The position numbers and the translations under genes are program-made. Positions 22,391 to 34,206 of a stretch of 64,000 nucleotides of DNA are shown piece by piece. The notes under the pieces were generated by a model. That model did no database searches. It was not told the origin of the DNA and saw only the letters and a program-made list of their open reading frames with translations. Each line of letters opens with the position of its first letter. Positions within the stretch are counted from its first letter, which is position 1. Origin of the DNA: Echinometra lucunter (taxonomy: Eukaryota; Echinodermata; Echinoidea; Camarodonta; Echinometridae); assembly GCA_029962745.1 (NCBI GenBank), contig CM057165.1, positions 22,530,657 through 22,594,656 of the forward strand, given 5' to 3'.

Positions 22391-23141
22391 GATTAGTATT
22401 TCATGTTCTTCATTGTCAAAAACACTCGGTCGATGTAAAATACAACTCTTAGATTGCCTTTCTAATATAGCTTTTTGTTATGTAGGCATATATTACTGGC
22501 CTAAATTTAATGTGTAGTCGGTGTGGTGTTTGTGGTTGTACTTTTATAAACGTAAAATTAGAGAAAACATAATTTTTACTGAAATGAATATGAAACTGAT
22601 GTGCAGATATGCAACCGATTGCAATCTTAAGCTGCCTGATTAATCTTATATTCTCTTTGGCAGAGAAGAGGTACTTTCTGAGCTGCCATCCTCTTTCTTT
22701 ATTGTTTAAGCTGTTATTGTTGTTTGTTTTTTTTTTTGTTTTTTTTTGTTAAAGGCCTGTATGTTTCTAATGATGTGATGGATACCTGTTCCTTACACAT
22801 GGAAATACAACTAGATTTTCAACTATACATTTAGTATTTTGACTCAAAACTTTTCCAGCGGTAGACTCCCCTCAGTATGTACCACTCGTACAAGCAACAT
22901 CGATCTCATAGTTGGTTGAGAGCCAGAAGGGCATTTGTTGGCTTTCTGGCCCTCAGCAGAACATTTGAAATAAGTACTAGTAGTACTAATACAGAGTGAC
23001 AGAGAGAGTGCAAGCACATTGGAGAGAGAGAGAGAGAAAGAATGAGCATTATTGGGGAAGGAGAGAAAAATCAGTGCCTGCGCGAACGCAACAAGTCACT
23101 GATAGGGTCTGCGCGCGAAGACTACAAACCATCGTAAATGA

Positions 23142-24617
23142 TCTCTGCACTAACTGGATGGGCGGCCGCACGCTGATTGGCTATTCAGAAATGAGGTCAC
23201 CGATGCGGAGCGGCCGCCATCTTAAAACCATCAAAAAGCCGTCGGCTGTGTAATAGCGAGCAAGATCTTTTATTCAAAGTGCTCATCCATACTTAGAATT
23301 TCGGAATTTTTAAAACCTGATTTTACTTTAAAAACTCTTACTTGGCTCTTGATGGCATGTATGGCTTATTTCTTTACAAACCGTGATGCGAGCGATCAGT
23401 AGAAAAACTGGAATGTCAGTGCTTTTAGAGGGGGCATAGTCCCATATGTAATCTTTTGCGTTAGTTTTGGCGATCTGACTTGCTCTTTAAATATCCCTTA
23501 AATGAATCAAATAAAATACCATCCCAACTATGACCATGACTGGAATGTGTGATGCTATGAGAAATACTGTTTAACCTCGTCAGCAACCTCGTCAGCAAAC
23601 GTGATGCTCCTAAGAAGTTCGAACAATGTCATTTACACTATTATATACCGTAGATACTTTGCATATTCAGTACTTTTTCTGTTTTATATTCCACTTTATA
23701 TAGGCCTATTTTATATGATTTGATGAAATGATATATATGATTTTACATTCATTCAGCAAATCATTAGCATACAATGACCGTTTCACAATCAACGATTTGA
23801 TTTTATGTTATACATAAACATACGAATCGTTTCCCATAGAGGCTCACATAACAATTCTTTCCATGCCGTAAAGAAGAATTTTTTGAGTAGTACTTTTTCA
23901 AGAATTTCTTTTATCTGGGACATGATGGTTCGGCAATACATTATTTTTTTCTTTTTCATTATGATATTTTGAACAGAATTTATCGGTAACTTAATTGAAA
24001 TGAATTGAACATATCTATATTCCTTAAGTTCAAATTCACGATTCTGCTTGGTACGAAATTTTAAATCTGCATGTTATGTTGTTATGTAAAAAAGGATACG
24101 TGAACAAAATAGTTATCAACAGTGGGTTCACAAAGAATTAATAAACCGTTTTCTTCAAAGTTCTTGCAACAATTTGTTATTGCTTCATACGACCTAGGTT
24201 ATCTGAATTTACTTGATAACACGTATACTAAAACCATATCTTGAAGAAGTTTTCATGTGGGGTAATGGGGACCTATTTGTTTCAATTTGGGTCAATTTGT
24301 ATTTCAGTTGGTATATGCGTATTTGGGGGGAAGTATACCCTTTGTAATCGCTTTATAAATCCACCATTTAAATGAGAGAACCGTTTTCTTTTTTTCAATG
24401 TGCTGTTCTTAAGTATAGTCAAACTAGAAATGTCTGAGAGTGGAAAGTACAATGATAATGATAATAATAATTAGGCCTACATTTTTAGTGGGATTTATCC
24501 AGTAGTTTTTGAGCGCTCATGTCGACTCCCTGACTCGGCATAATCAGACTTTATAAATGAACAAAAGAAAGAACTTGAAGCGATGAAAAGTCACGATCAC
24601 CTTTTTGCAATTTTTGT
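23142..24617. other. Intron sequence, no gene seen
   Basis: Mostly AT-rich. The first 90 bp contain two GGCGGCCGC/GCGGCCGCC blocks (about 23160 and 23210). No exon or transposon terminus was recognised. Confidence 0.4.
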
Positions 24618-25390
24618 GCGTGCACGGCCCGGGGGGGGGGGGGGGGGTCACTCTCCACATGGCCTGCTACGCACCCGCGTCCAGAAAAAGCGTCGAAAAG
24701 GGTCCCGTTTCTGGCACTCAAACGTCGTCGACGTCTTTGGCAAAAAGGGTTGCTTTTCAGCACCATTCGCTGGTAAATCGCCTCTTAAGGTAGCCTTTTC
24801 TCACTCTTCACGCCATTTAGGGTTGCTAATTTGGTTATGCAGATTACGCCATTTAGGGGTGCAAATTTAATCTACGCCATTTAGGGTTGCAAATTTGGGC
24901 AAATTTGAGCAGACCTACGCCATTAACAACATGAAAGGCGTGATTAAGGGATACAAAATAATCCTCACACACGCCGGCGCGGCCAGCACTTATGAGAGTG
25001 ACCCCCCGTACAGTCCCCCTAGCTAGTCTCTTACACCCGGCTCTATACTAGGCAGCACACTTTACCATACACACGCCCATAGGTTGCAGAGGATGCTATG
25101 CTATGGCTATGCTAATCATCGATGCTAATGCAACCGTTCCGTGCCTCTTTGAAGCGACTATGCTCGGCTGCACGGCATGCATTTGCACCATCGATATGAA
25201 AAAAATGGATAAAGCAACAGTGCCCTCGTTGGAAGCCGGCCACAGACACCGGAAACACTTAAAAGTACTCTCAAGTGCCACAATTTCTCTTTTATATCTA
25301 GCATTTTCCAAACGTCTCAAAACACATTATTATGGCATCGTGAGTTTCATTTGACGGAAATTTTATTACCATACAAGAGCTGTTTATTGG

Positions 25391-25780
25391 TGAGTAAATA
25401 TATTAAGTCTGAGAAAAGTTTTTACTCGTGTGTACATGTTTCACTGGTTTTCTTTCGTGTTGACTGTTGTTATTCCTAGAGGCTAGCCCCATATACTGTT
25501 AATTGTGTTGTGTTTTTCAATTCAAGTCAGTAGTGGCCTAACGTTTGCGTTACTTACATGTATGATGTAAATCTATCCTGTCCTTGATTGACCCACTCAC
25601 GGGAGTGATAGCTTGACTTGTCTTTGTGTACAATGCAATGGAAAAACAAAAATTGCATTTCTGAATGAATAGACTAGTATATTTCAGCTTAATGAATTAT
25701 TTAATTAACCACAAATGATAGGACTGTGCAAAAATCACACGAGTAAAATTTTTTCTCAGACTTAATATGTATTTCTCAAC
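25391..25780. mobile_element. Nested 390-bp MITE
   Basis: Inverted ends containing TATTAAGTCTGAGAAAA followed by TTTTACTCGTGTG (25405-25433) and their reverse complement (25737-25775). It lies within the larger TIR element. No coding capacity. Confidence 0.75.
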
Positions 25781-25994
25781 ACTGTCAGCAAAATGAGGGA
25801 CTCTCTTGACCAGGAGTTAGTACTTCCAGGAGTACACAGATCATGTTCTAGATTGTTAATCATGTTAAATCATGTTTAGATGGACAGTATTTTTGTTTGC
25901 TCAATCCTTGGGGTCCATCCTGGTGGTAACCTAGGCCCATGTTTGATAAACCATGAATCTCTCTTAACTATTTACGTACCATACATGTATTAGT

Positions 25995-26530
25995 TGCAGA
26001 GACGTCTCTGAGACGTGTCTTGAAAATTATGGAGTCTCCGAGGAGTCGCAAGAAATTCGAACATACTCATCTTTTTTTTTAGACTTTTTACAGTCTCTGA
26101 AAAGTCTCCGCGACATCTCCGAGTCGTCTCCATTAGTTGCGGAGACTAATTATATCCGCGACTGCTGAGACGTCTCCGTGATATCTCCGAGACGTACCCG
26201 CGATATCTCCGAGACGTCTTTGAGCCATCTCAGAGACGTTGCGGAGACCAGGAGGAGACCAGGAGGAGACCAGGGAAGCGTTTCATGAAGAGCTTTGTCG
26301 GTGAAAATCACTGACAAAACTCTTCATGAAATGTTCCCCAGGAGGAGACCAGAAAGACTGATGAGACCTTGCAGAGATGTCTCCGCGACTCTACCTGCGA
26401 CGTTTGACCCACTGTAGAAACTGCGTGACTGAACGCGTGCTGACATTCCTCCTGGTCCAAGTCAGGTGCATGATCCTGCAAACGCTCCATTATAATTATT
26501 TTCAAACTTGTCGCAGAGACGTCTCCGTTG
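25995..26530. repeat. GAGACGTCTC-type array with an inserted hairpin
   Basis: The palindromic word GAGACGTCTC and near variants (GAGACGTACC, GAGACGTTGC, GAGATGTCTC), interleaved with GATATCTCC and GGAGACCAG, recur about a dozen times. A hairpin at about 26277-26338 (TTTCATGAAGAG...CTCTTCATGAAA) interrupts it. AGGAGGAGACCAG occurs on both sides of the hairpin, which may be its target duplication or simply the array unit. Confidence 0.75.
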
Positions 26531-26775
26531 GTGAGATAGGGCCTTTAGGTATCAAATTAATCGATTTCAATGTTTACGCCACTTAGGGTATCAAATTAGG
26601 GGATTTCCCTGTTCACGCAACTTAGGGTGGCTTTTCTCATGGGTTACGCCATTTAGGGTTGCAAATTTGGTTAATAGGTTACACCATTTAGGGTGCATTT
26701 CTGAGGTTGTCGGACACGGGTGGGTAGCAGGCCATGTGGAGAGTGATCCCCCCCCCCCCCCTGGGGTGCACGGGA

Positions 26776-27164
26776 CGGTGGATTAAATCAAAAGAAAAAG
26801 ATATGAACAGGGGATCTGGCGGATTAGCAAGAACGAAGGTAGACTAGGTCTTGGGTCTTGATATAATTAGTTTGGGTGCATGGCAATATTTTGAGTAACA
26901 GACAGCATTGTGAGAGTAAGATATCTGCAGCAGAGAAAAATAATGTTAGTGTTTTTCATCTTCCTAATAACTTATTAGGAAGAGGAAAAAACTGCAAATA
27001 TCGTCATATGAGTGAGAACCCTAGGAACAAAAAAAAATGAAAGTGTGTTCCGAGAGAGCTTGATACAGGAGACATTGCAACCGAAGGAAAAAGAGAGAGA
27101 TAATGAAAAGGGTGTTGGATTTGAGAGCAGTAGGGAGGTAATCATGATCATTATTCCGGCATCA
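26776..27164. other. Short unassigned stretch
   Basis: No gene seen. A small palindrome, TTCCTAATAACTTATTAGGAA, is centred near 26974. Confidence 0.4.
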
Positions 27165-27480
27165 TTTAATCATTATCATCATCATTATTATTGTAATTAT
27201 CATTATTGTTTTGTTATTATTATTATCATAATTATTATTATCATTTTCATTACTATTATTATCATTATTATCATTATTATAATTATGATTATCTTTAAGC
27301 CTGTTACTATCATTATTTTGATAGTATATAACTTCACTTTTTATTTTGTTATAATGATCATTATTATTATTCATACTGTTGTTTTTATAATTAATAGTAT
27401 TGATATTATCAGTAGTATCATCATCATATTATCATGATCATTAACATCATCATCATCATCATTATCATCGTCGTCGTTAC
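27165..27480. repeat. Imperfect ATT/ATC trinucleotide repeat
   Basis: About 300 bp of interrupted ATT, ATC and ATA units, ending in ATC-rich sequence. Poly-Ile and poly-Asn frames in it are artefacts. Confidence 0.9.
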
Positions 27481-27784
27481 TATTATTACATTCACACAAT
27501 CCAGAATAACCTATTGGAAACCCGGTAGGCCTACATCATTACGAAAATATGGGCAGTGAAATAAACATGTAGGTGTGGAGAGGGATTATCAGGCCTGTGG
27601 AAATGATGAGTTTTTATTTGCGCGATGCTAAACACTGTTCTGTATACAAGGAATACATTTCAAACCATGCACCCCGCGGCTTGGTTTGCAGCGTTGATGG
27701 TCCCAAGATGGCCGACGCCGCGGTGCGCTAGCTTCAGTCCGCGCGGCGTGACCGCCCATCCATTAGTGGAGAGATCAGTGGTCG

Positions 27785-27945
27785 TACGTGACAGTCTATG
27801 GGATTGCGTGGATTGTCTATGGAAAGGTCCCTGCCGCAGCACTAATGTCCTTTGGCAAGACATTAATCTACATTTGCCACACTCGACGCACATGCGCACA
27901 AGGAGGATTTGCGTTTCCATGTACGGAAAAAAATTCGCGTACCGC
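27785..27945. repeat. Inverted copy of the repeat at 19887-19985
   Basis: See 19887-19985. This copy has an extra internal segment of about 60 bp (AATGTCCTTTGGCAAGACATT and following) that resembles the middle of tRNA-SINE bodies. It may be a SINE fragment inserted in the repeat. Confidence 0.65.
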
Positions 27946-27959
27946 AAGTGCATCTGTCA

Positions 27960-28435
27960 CCAAGGTTTGGTCGGTATTGCAGCAACATGTGCAGAGTTAT
28001 GTGTCATAAGAGAGTCTTGCAGGTAAAGTTTAACGTTTGACCTCAAATGACCTTTGACCTTATCACGTGACCTCCGACGGCACCATTACATGCAGGTCCC
28101 CTTACTGCATGTATAAACCAAGTTTGGTTGAAAAGTGAGGGACGGTTTTAAAATTATCTGTCATAAGAGAGTCTTGCAGGTAAACTTTAACGTTTGACCT
28201 GAAATGCCCTTTGACCTTACCATGTGACCTCCAAAGGAATCATAACATGAATGTACCCCAAGTGCATCTATCACCCAAGTTTGGTTGCCATTGCAGCAAC
28301 GGTTGCCAAGTTATGCGTCATAAGAGAGTCTTGCAGGTAAACTTTAACAATTAACGGACGACGGACGGACGACGGACGGACGGACGCCATTTGCATCCCT
28401 TAGTCTCGCCTTCACCTCCGGTGGGCGAGGCAAAA
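27960..28435. repeat. Three-unit tandem repeat with direct repeats of TGACCT
   Basis: GTCATAAGAGAGTCTTGCAGG recurs near 28002, 28161 and 28318 (period about 157-159). Each of the first two units continues with GTTTGACCT(C/G)AAATG(A/C)CC then TTTGACCTTA and GTGACCTCC. The first unit contains a perfect TGACCTTTGACCT. The third ends in a GACG/GGAC repeat, then a GC-rich end (CGCCTTCACCTCCGGTGGGCGAGGC) and an A-run. The terminal structure suggests a mobile element rather than a simple satellite. Confidence 0.8.
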
Positions 28436-29460
28436 ATGGTTTTATTTGGAATAAACATGTTTGATACATTACATAGTCATTTCACATGAAAAGCAGCTAA
28501 ACTAGATAATTCATGTTTACATGTTTGGCATATCTATAACATTTAAAAATACATATGTTTAAAATGGCCCATGTACAAATAGTGGCAAGGCACATAAAAA
28601 TTGGATAAATAACAATATAATTATGTAAATACTTAGCAAAAACATTCATGCTCCTTCGTATGTACAAAAGGTAAAATGGTAAAGACAATACAGAAGGTGA
28701 ATATGTGAATATAGAGGAAGATTAAGACCAAGACTAAGCGGGAAACTAGCATTTGTGAAGTGAAAGAGTCAGGGAAATCTTCAACTATTGTTTAGCATAT
28801 TAACTAAAAATGGAAGTGGGCTATTTTTTAACCTTTCTGTTTTGAATTTAAATTGATGGCATCTATTTGTGTGTCGTAGAGATATACCAATGTGTTTTTT
28901 CTGAGGTAGCCAGGTTTGACAAATAGAATGTTTTTGTTAGAGACTTAGCGAATTTCCCGCAAAGTGCTAGTCTTCTGTTCTCAAGAGTCGGTAAGTTACA
29001 AACTTGACACGCATTGGAATATGAGATGAAATTGTGTCCTAAAATAATTTTGCAAAGTCTGTGTTCTTTTTCTAGACTGTTTGTTTGTTCAAGTGTAAGA
29101 CTACTATGAAACACTGGAGCACAATATTCCAAGATTGGTCGTATATAACCTGTATATGAATTATATCAATACTAAATCTTTAAAGGGTAAGTTAAATTTC
29201 TTGAGGTTCCTCAACATGTAAAGTTTTCTATTGCACCTTTTTACTAAATCATCAACATGTAGGTTCCACTTCAAATCAGATTGTATAATAACTCCCAGAA
29301 TTTTAGCACTTTGAACACTACGTATGATTGAGTTATTGATATAGAGAATTTCAGAATGTAGAGGGTTTTTCATAAAAGTAATTTCCAGGGTGAAACACTT
29401 CGAGGGATTGAGTGACACACCGTTTGACTGTGACCAGTATTGCACAGAATTAAGTGTAGG

Positions 29461-29919
29461 TTATAGCTGTGAAACGTCCATCAATTTACGACATTGCATC
29501 ATTTGCAAATCGTCAACATATTTAAAATAATGTATAGGAATATTTTCACATAAATCATTGACCATGATTAAAAAAAGAATTGGGCCGAGTCTTGTGCCTT
29601 GGGGGACACCGGCATGGTTTACTTTGATATCAGACAAGGTTCCATTATAACATGCATTTTGTTTACATTCTAAAAAACTTATTATCCAATTTATTATCCA
29701 AGGTTCAATATGCATATGGACCATTTTCTTAATAAGAACATTGTGATCCAAACGATCAAAAGCTTTTTTGAAGTCTGTGCATACAACAGATGAAACAGAC
29801 CTATTATTTTCTGCATTTTTGTAAAGATGATGTAAAAGACCAATGAGATAGTTAGTAGTAGATAAGCCAGGTCTATTACCAAACTGATGAGTAGCAATAT
29901 GATTTTCAATATCTTTCAA
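29461..29919 (-). pseudogene. LINE reverse transcriptase core, YVDD active site
   Basis: Open for about 150 codons with the RT signatures in order: HQFGNRPGLSTTNYL, then motif A (VCTDFKKAFDRLDH), motif B (HAGVPQGTRLGPILFL) and motif C (KYVDD). The active site is YVDD rather than the usual YADD of LINEs; that variant is still catalytic in other RTs. A stop lies shortly after motif C, and the downstream thumb (29161-29445) is in another frame, so the gene is broken. Confidence 0.85.
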
Positions 29920-31154
29920 TAATCATTTAGCTATAAAAGATTCAGCTACCTTCATACCTTAGAAAAATAAGATGTCAAAGCTATAGGACGTAAATTATCA
30001 ACGCATGGGGGGTGAGATATTGGAAGAGGAGTTACTTGAGCAAATTTCCACTGTACGGGTACAACTCCAAGTCTGAAAGATAGATTAAGGATTCTAGTAA
30101 ATGGTACACTCAATTCGCATGCCAAATTCTCGAATAACGCGAATCGGAAGATCATCTCTAACAGATGCTTTGTGTAACTGTAATTTTTGCAATTTGCGAT
30201 ACACTTCCCAACAACTAACCTTTGGACTTTGACAATAAGAAGGTAAAAAAGCTGGTAATGATTTCCTATTTGAAGTTTGAAGTTTCTTTTATTTCCACAG
30301 AATGTAAGTAACACAATTGAATAAACATACATATTCTTATTCTTGGAATAACAATATTTGAAATAAATTTGCATATGAAAAATAATACATTTTACTGTTT
30401 GTAAGTATTAAGTTAAATTAAGAAAAATAAATCAGTGGAGGAGTCTATTTAAAGAAGCAAAGCTTGTATTTTATAGACCCCTATCTGGCTTACAAAAATA
30501 ATACAACAATAATGTAATACGAACGTATATGTGCTTATAAGTTATTCCACCCACCCCCCCCCCCCCCCGCCCCGCGGCCCCGACCACAGAAAAGAAGAAA
30601 AAATTCAAAGGAGAAGCAATAGACACAAAAGAGTCATTAATTGCATTAGCTGCTTCTTTAGAATAATGCGTACTTTGTACATCAATACCAGGAACAATAA
30701 TCGGAATAGGATCGCGATTACCATTTGTATCTTTATATGTCTATGCCAGGCTGAAGGGTTATTCAATTTTTCCCTTTTAATGCGAGTACTATAATAATTC
30801 TTTTTTGCAACAGAGATGGCGTGAGCAACTTTGTTTCTTAAATGTCTCCAAAGAGTAGTGTTTTCTTTTTTGAAAGCTTTTTGTCGATCATGAATAAGTG
30901 ATTTAATAAATGGAGTTACCCGAGGTTTGTCAGTACTACTCACTTTCACTTCATGCGAAGGTAAGTATAAATCAAGCTGAGTTTTAATTGTATCAATCAA
31001 CCTGGTGCATATCAATGATATATCAGAGGTATTAAAAAAAACTTCTTCCCATGTTTGTGCTGTTAACCACTGACCAAACAACCTTAGTCCACTGTCCTTC
31101 AAAGGACGAACAATTCTGGATTTCTTTTCAGTAGTTTGTTTTAAGAAAAGGATG

Positions 31155-31772
31155 TCAAATAATACAATTATGATCGCTTCTACCGATTGGAGGAAGAACT
31201 GAAATATTTGCATAAAATTCAAAAAAGTTTGTAAAAATCTTGTCGAGTACATTGTGTCCTCTTGTTGGTTTATCAATAATTTGTTTAAACCTGGCATCCC
31301 TTAAGATTTCTTGAAAATTCAAATCGTTAAAATCACCTAGTACAGCTATCCCCGCGTCAGGGTATTTTACAAGTAGAGAGTCGATTGTTGAGATAACATG
31401 ATCAGCATATTCTGCCTCATTAAGACACCTTGGAGGAAAATAGAGAACATACATTATAATACGAGAAATCCTCCTCGGTAACTGTGGGGGTCTTAACATT
31501 ACTAATATTGCTTTAATATTCTCTGGTACAGTGATATCAGTAAAAAGACGAGGATGAAATACATGTTTGGAAAGCAAAGCTACTCCACCTCCTTGTCGTT
31601 TTTCGCGAGGCTTGGAGAAGGTGGCAAAATCATCTAAGCCTAACAACTCACGAGGTGAGTCTTTCACTTCCAAGGTCTCCAACAGAGCCACTGTGTTAAC
31701 ATTATGATCTCTCACGATGATTTCAAGCTCATCCAATTTGTTATTAATTGATCGATTGAATGAAATTTAGCT
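31155..31772 (-). pseudogene. LINE APE-type endonuclease domain
   Basis: Encodes most of an apurinic-endonuclease-like domain that nicks target DNA: LDELEIIVRDHNVNTVALLE, then GGGVALLSK, AVLGDFNDLN and GRSDHN. The last two are the catalytic Asp/Asn and Ser-Asp-His blocks. The usual N-terminal NARS block is changed to KFHS. It belongs to the LINE at 28440-31772. Confidence 0.85.
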
Positions 31773-31779
31773 GGAGACA

Positions 31780-32600
31780 AAATCAGGGAGGTTGGTGATT
31801 AGTGATAAAGTGACAAAGTGATTATGCCACTTTTGTTGGGATCAACACTGATAGACCAGGGTCGTACGCATAGATTTTTTTCCCGGGGGGGGGGGGGGCA
31901 AGACGCGCAAAATTTTTTGAAGAAGCTCAAAAGCGAGAGAGCAAAGCGATCGTGCTGGTCATGAGGACGCTTTTGCATTTTTGAAAGTGAAATTGAAGGA
32001 TTTCATGCACACTTTTCGTGGATTTTGTGAAAATTTTCAGTAAAAAAATCTAAAATTTCGGGGGGGGGGGCAACTGCCCCCGCTGCGTACGGCCATGTGA
32101 TAGACATCTGTCTCGGAATGATCATATTTGTTTTCTACATCAGTGTATAAGGAAGAAGGTTGGAGTGCAATTCAGGTTGAGACATTTTGTACCCAGGCGC
32201 ACTTTAATACTTTTTATATAAAGCATTTATAAGAAGCATATTCTATTCACAAAAAATGGCAGTCCGTGCTTTAACATTTAGTCAGTGGAGAACTCATACA
32301 ATACCACTATTTCAAACTTTGAGAGTTCTAAATGTGTATGGACTGCGTGAATTATCAATTTCTACTTTTATGTTTGATTTGTTTAATAACAACTTGCCTC
32401 ATACCTTAATAGATTACTGTGACCCTATTAATCTACAAGACAAAAGGAAGGTAGACAATGATGTCTTCCCAAATTTAGAACGACACAAGGTCAATTTTCA
32501 ATGTGTTTCATGGGCACTGAACTCTGGAAAAGATTACCTAAAAATATCAGATTAATCAGTTCAAGAAGTCGCTTTCGTAGTTCTGTAACAACACGCTTAC
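31780..32600 (+). mobile_element. 3' fragment of a CR1-like LINE, split by a MITE
   Basis: The plus strand encodes the C-terminal end of a LINE reverse transcriptase: about 32098-32230 (DRHLSRNDHICFLHQCIRKK) followed in another frame by 32256-32552 (AVRALTFSQWRTHTIPLF, SISTFMFDLFNNNLPHTL). The frame breaks near 32235. The hAT-type MITE 31857-32097 interrupts it with an 8-bp duplication of the LINE sequence TGATAGAC. Confidence 0.75.
31857..32097. mobile_element. hAT-type MITE with intact 8-bp target duplication
   Basis: The 241-bp element begins CAGGGTCGTACGCA and ends TGCGTACGGCCATG, an imperfect terminal inverted repeat. It is flanked on both sides by TGATAGAC (31849-31856 and 32098-32105). 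An 8-bp duplication and a CAGGG-type end define the hAT superfamily. Runs of G (12-13 and 10) sit just inside each end. No transposase. Confidence 0.88.
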
Positions 32601-32630
32601 TGAGCAAATCATAACTGAGAGTCTCTATAT

Positions 32631-34048
32631 ACAGTGTGTCCCAGAATAAACGAAACTGAGATTGATCGATGTTTAATTATATCTTAATCATAGTTATGAT
32701 TAATAAGTGGCACATATTTGTAAAGTTTAGACCCTCTTCTTTCATGCGATGTCATTCATATTATATATATATTTCTCGCATGAGTAAGGACAGTGTGAAG
32801 TTGGGTAACCAAAAATTCATTTGGCCAACGATGTTTCAATTTCAAAGAGATAATCACATTTCTAGAAGGTTCATTTCTGCCATTTCGTTTCACACCTCAA
32901 TCGGGAAAAATGAACCAGGGATAACCATCGATATCGATAGGGATGACAGAGATAACTTAAATTGAAATATTGATTGCATTTTTTCAGTTTTAAAATCATT
33001 TGTTTCTTAACTTCTCACCAATTGTTCGCACCAATTATTCGCATGAATGGATGCGAAGATGGTCACGCGTGATCTAAAAGCTTTCTTGTTTGGACTCTTC
33101 CTATCCCACCCTCCTCATCCTCATTGCCCAGCACCACCCCACCCCACCCCATCCCCAATCCCTCCCGGAACCCAAACTCTACAATCCCCTAAGCTCCCTC
33201 TCCCTCCCTCGTTATGTGAGTGTGATGGTGTGTATTGTGTTATGGTCGTTTGTTCATCTGATGGATAGATTTAGTGAAACAACACTGCATAACCGATAAA
33301 TTCCATGTTAAAACCCATCCCTCCCACCCTCCTTCTCATCCCCCACTCCATCCTTAACCCCACTCGGAACTCCAAAACATTTACTCTTCACCCCTCACAC
33401 TTCCTCTCGCTCCCTCTGTATGCGTGTTGTGTGTTGATGTTATGGTCGTTTGTTTATCTAATAAATTTATTTAGTCAAACACCACTGCGTAGCTGTCAAC
33501 GCTTAAAGAATTAATTTCTTTCCATAAAAGCTATTCGTAAATTGAACCAGACATGACACTGCTAGACAGACAGCACCATCAGCAACTTGCTGAAGACTCT
33601 CGAGCTCAGAACGTCCCTATTTTAATACTAGAAACATTCGTTGATCAGTCTGTTGTTAACTGCAGGGTGAATTATGTTAATGAAAACATACTTCATTATT
33701 GATAAGCTGTTATCATTTTTGTGAGGTTTTGTACTCACCATTCCATTTTCTTGATGATTAACCATGCATGAAGTCTTTTTTCTTCTTTGTTCACTGCTAG
33801 GACAGGCAGCGAATGCAAACGGATTCATGTAATAAATCATGGAAATGCAAGTGTCACTTTACACGAACAGAGCTTAGCCATCCCCTACTCAATTTCATCC
33901 ACTGAGGAGTCATATTAAAGAGCAGGAAATGAACTATTCAGAAGTATTATTTTCTTACCATAGTTCCAGAAATATTTATATATATATATCTCTTTGAATT
34001 TGAGATATGGTTGTGTAAAGGACTTTCTGATAGCCCTTCTTCATATTC
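32631..34048. mobile_element. Mariner-like element, copy 2, left part
   Basis: Starts ACAGTGTGTCCCAGAATAAA after TATAT and follows copy 1 (16559-18048) closely through the C-rich internal tandem repeats to CCCTTCTTCATATTC. There the match stops. The missing right end of copy 1 (TTCTAATTCACT...) is found at 47038-47210, so this copy is split by the intervening 13 kb. Confidence 0.75.
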
Positions 34049-34206
34049 ACGTGACACATGACACGTGACATGGCGGACTAGACGGACGCGATTTGTGTGA
34101 GCTCCCAATAATTTCTGAACTAACTGAATTTTCTACAACTCTATACATGTTTCATCTTCGAAATTTCTTCATATCTTGTATTTGAAGACAAGGGCATTTC
34201 TACAGC

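Larger units (their letters stand above)
19989..23141. mobile_element. 3.15-kb element with TIRs of about 260 bp
   Basis: Left arm 19989-20257 and right arm about 22885-23141 are reverse complements over most of their length. Matching words include GTAGTCTTCGCGCGCAGACC at the ends, the CT/GA run, TGTATTAGTACTACTAGTACT, and AACATTTGAAAT/ATTTCAAATGTT beside CTGAGGGCCAGAAAG. Innermost is ATCGATGTTGCTTGTAC. The interior holds an AGT-type array beginning at the inner edge of the left arm, then an L2-like LINE tail. No transposase is seen, so it is a non-autonomous long-TIR or foldback element. Target duplications could not be fixed. Confidence 0.85.
24618..26775. mobile_element. 2.15-kb TIR element with subterminal repeats
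   Basis: Left end (GTGCACGGCCC, a run of about 17 G, then TCACTCTCCACATGGCCTGC) and right end (GCAGGCCATGTGGAGAGTGA, a run of C, then GTGCAC) are inverted repeats. ACGCCATTTAGGGTTGCAAAT units repeat 3-4 times inside each end (24760-24915 and 26570-26700), in opposite orientation relative to the ends. No transposase frame is seen. The interior carries a nested MITE (25391-25780) and a GAGACGTCTC array. Subterminal repeats of this sort often bind transposase. Confidence 0.75.
28440..31772 (-). mobile_element. CR1-like LINE, nearly complete ORF2, inactive
   Basis: A non-LTR retrotransposon on the minus strand, 5'-truncated at the start of the endonuclease (near 31772) and reaching a 3' UTR at about 28440. 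In order: endonuclease (31155-31772), a connecting region (30605-31150), reverse transcriptase (29461-30120), thumb/C-terminal region (28863-29445), then 3' UTR. A segment of about 330 bp at 30260-30590, ending in an 18-C run, does not fit the protein and looks like another insertion. Several stops and frameshifts separate the parts. CR1 or a related Jockey-superfamily clade is likely. Confidence 0.85.

Noticed and set aside
27625..28026. Open frame with Cys and Arg across 27.6-28.0 kb
   Set aside because: Overlaps two dispersed repeats and their junctions; no domain and no splice signals.
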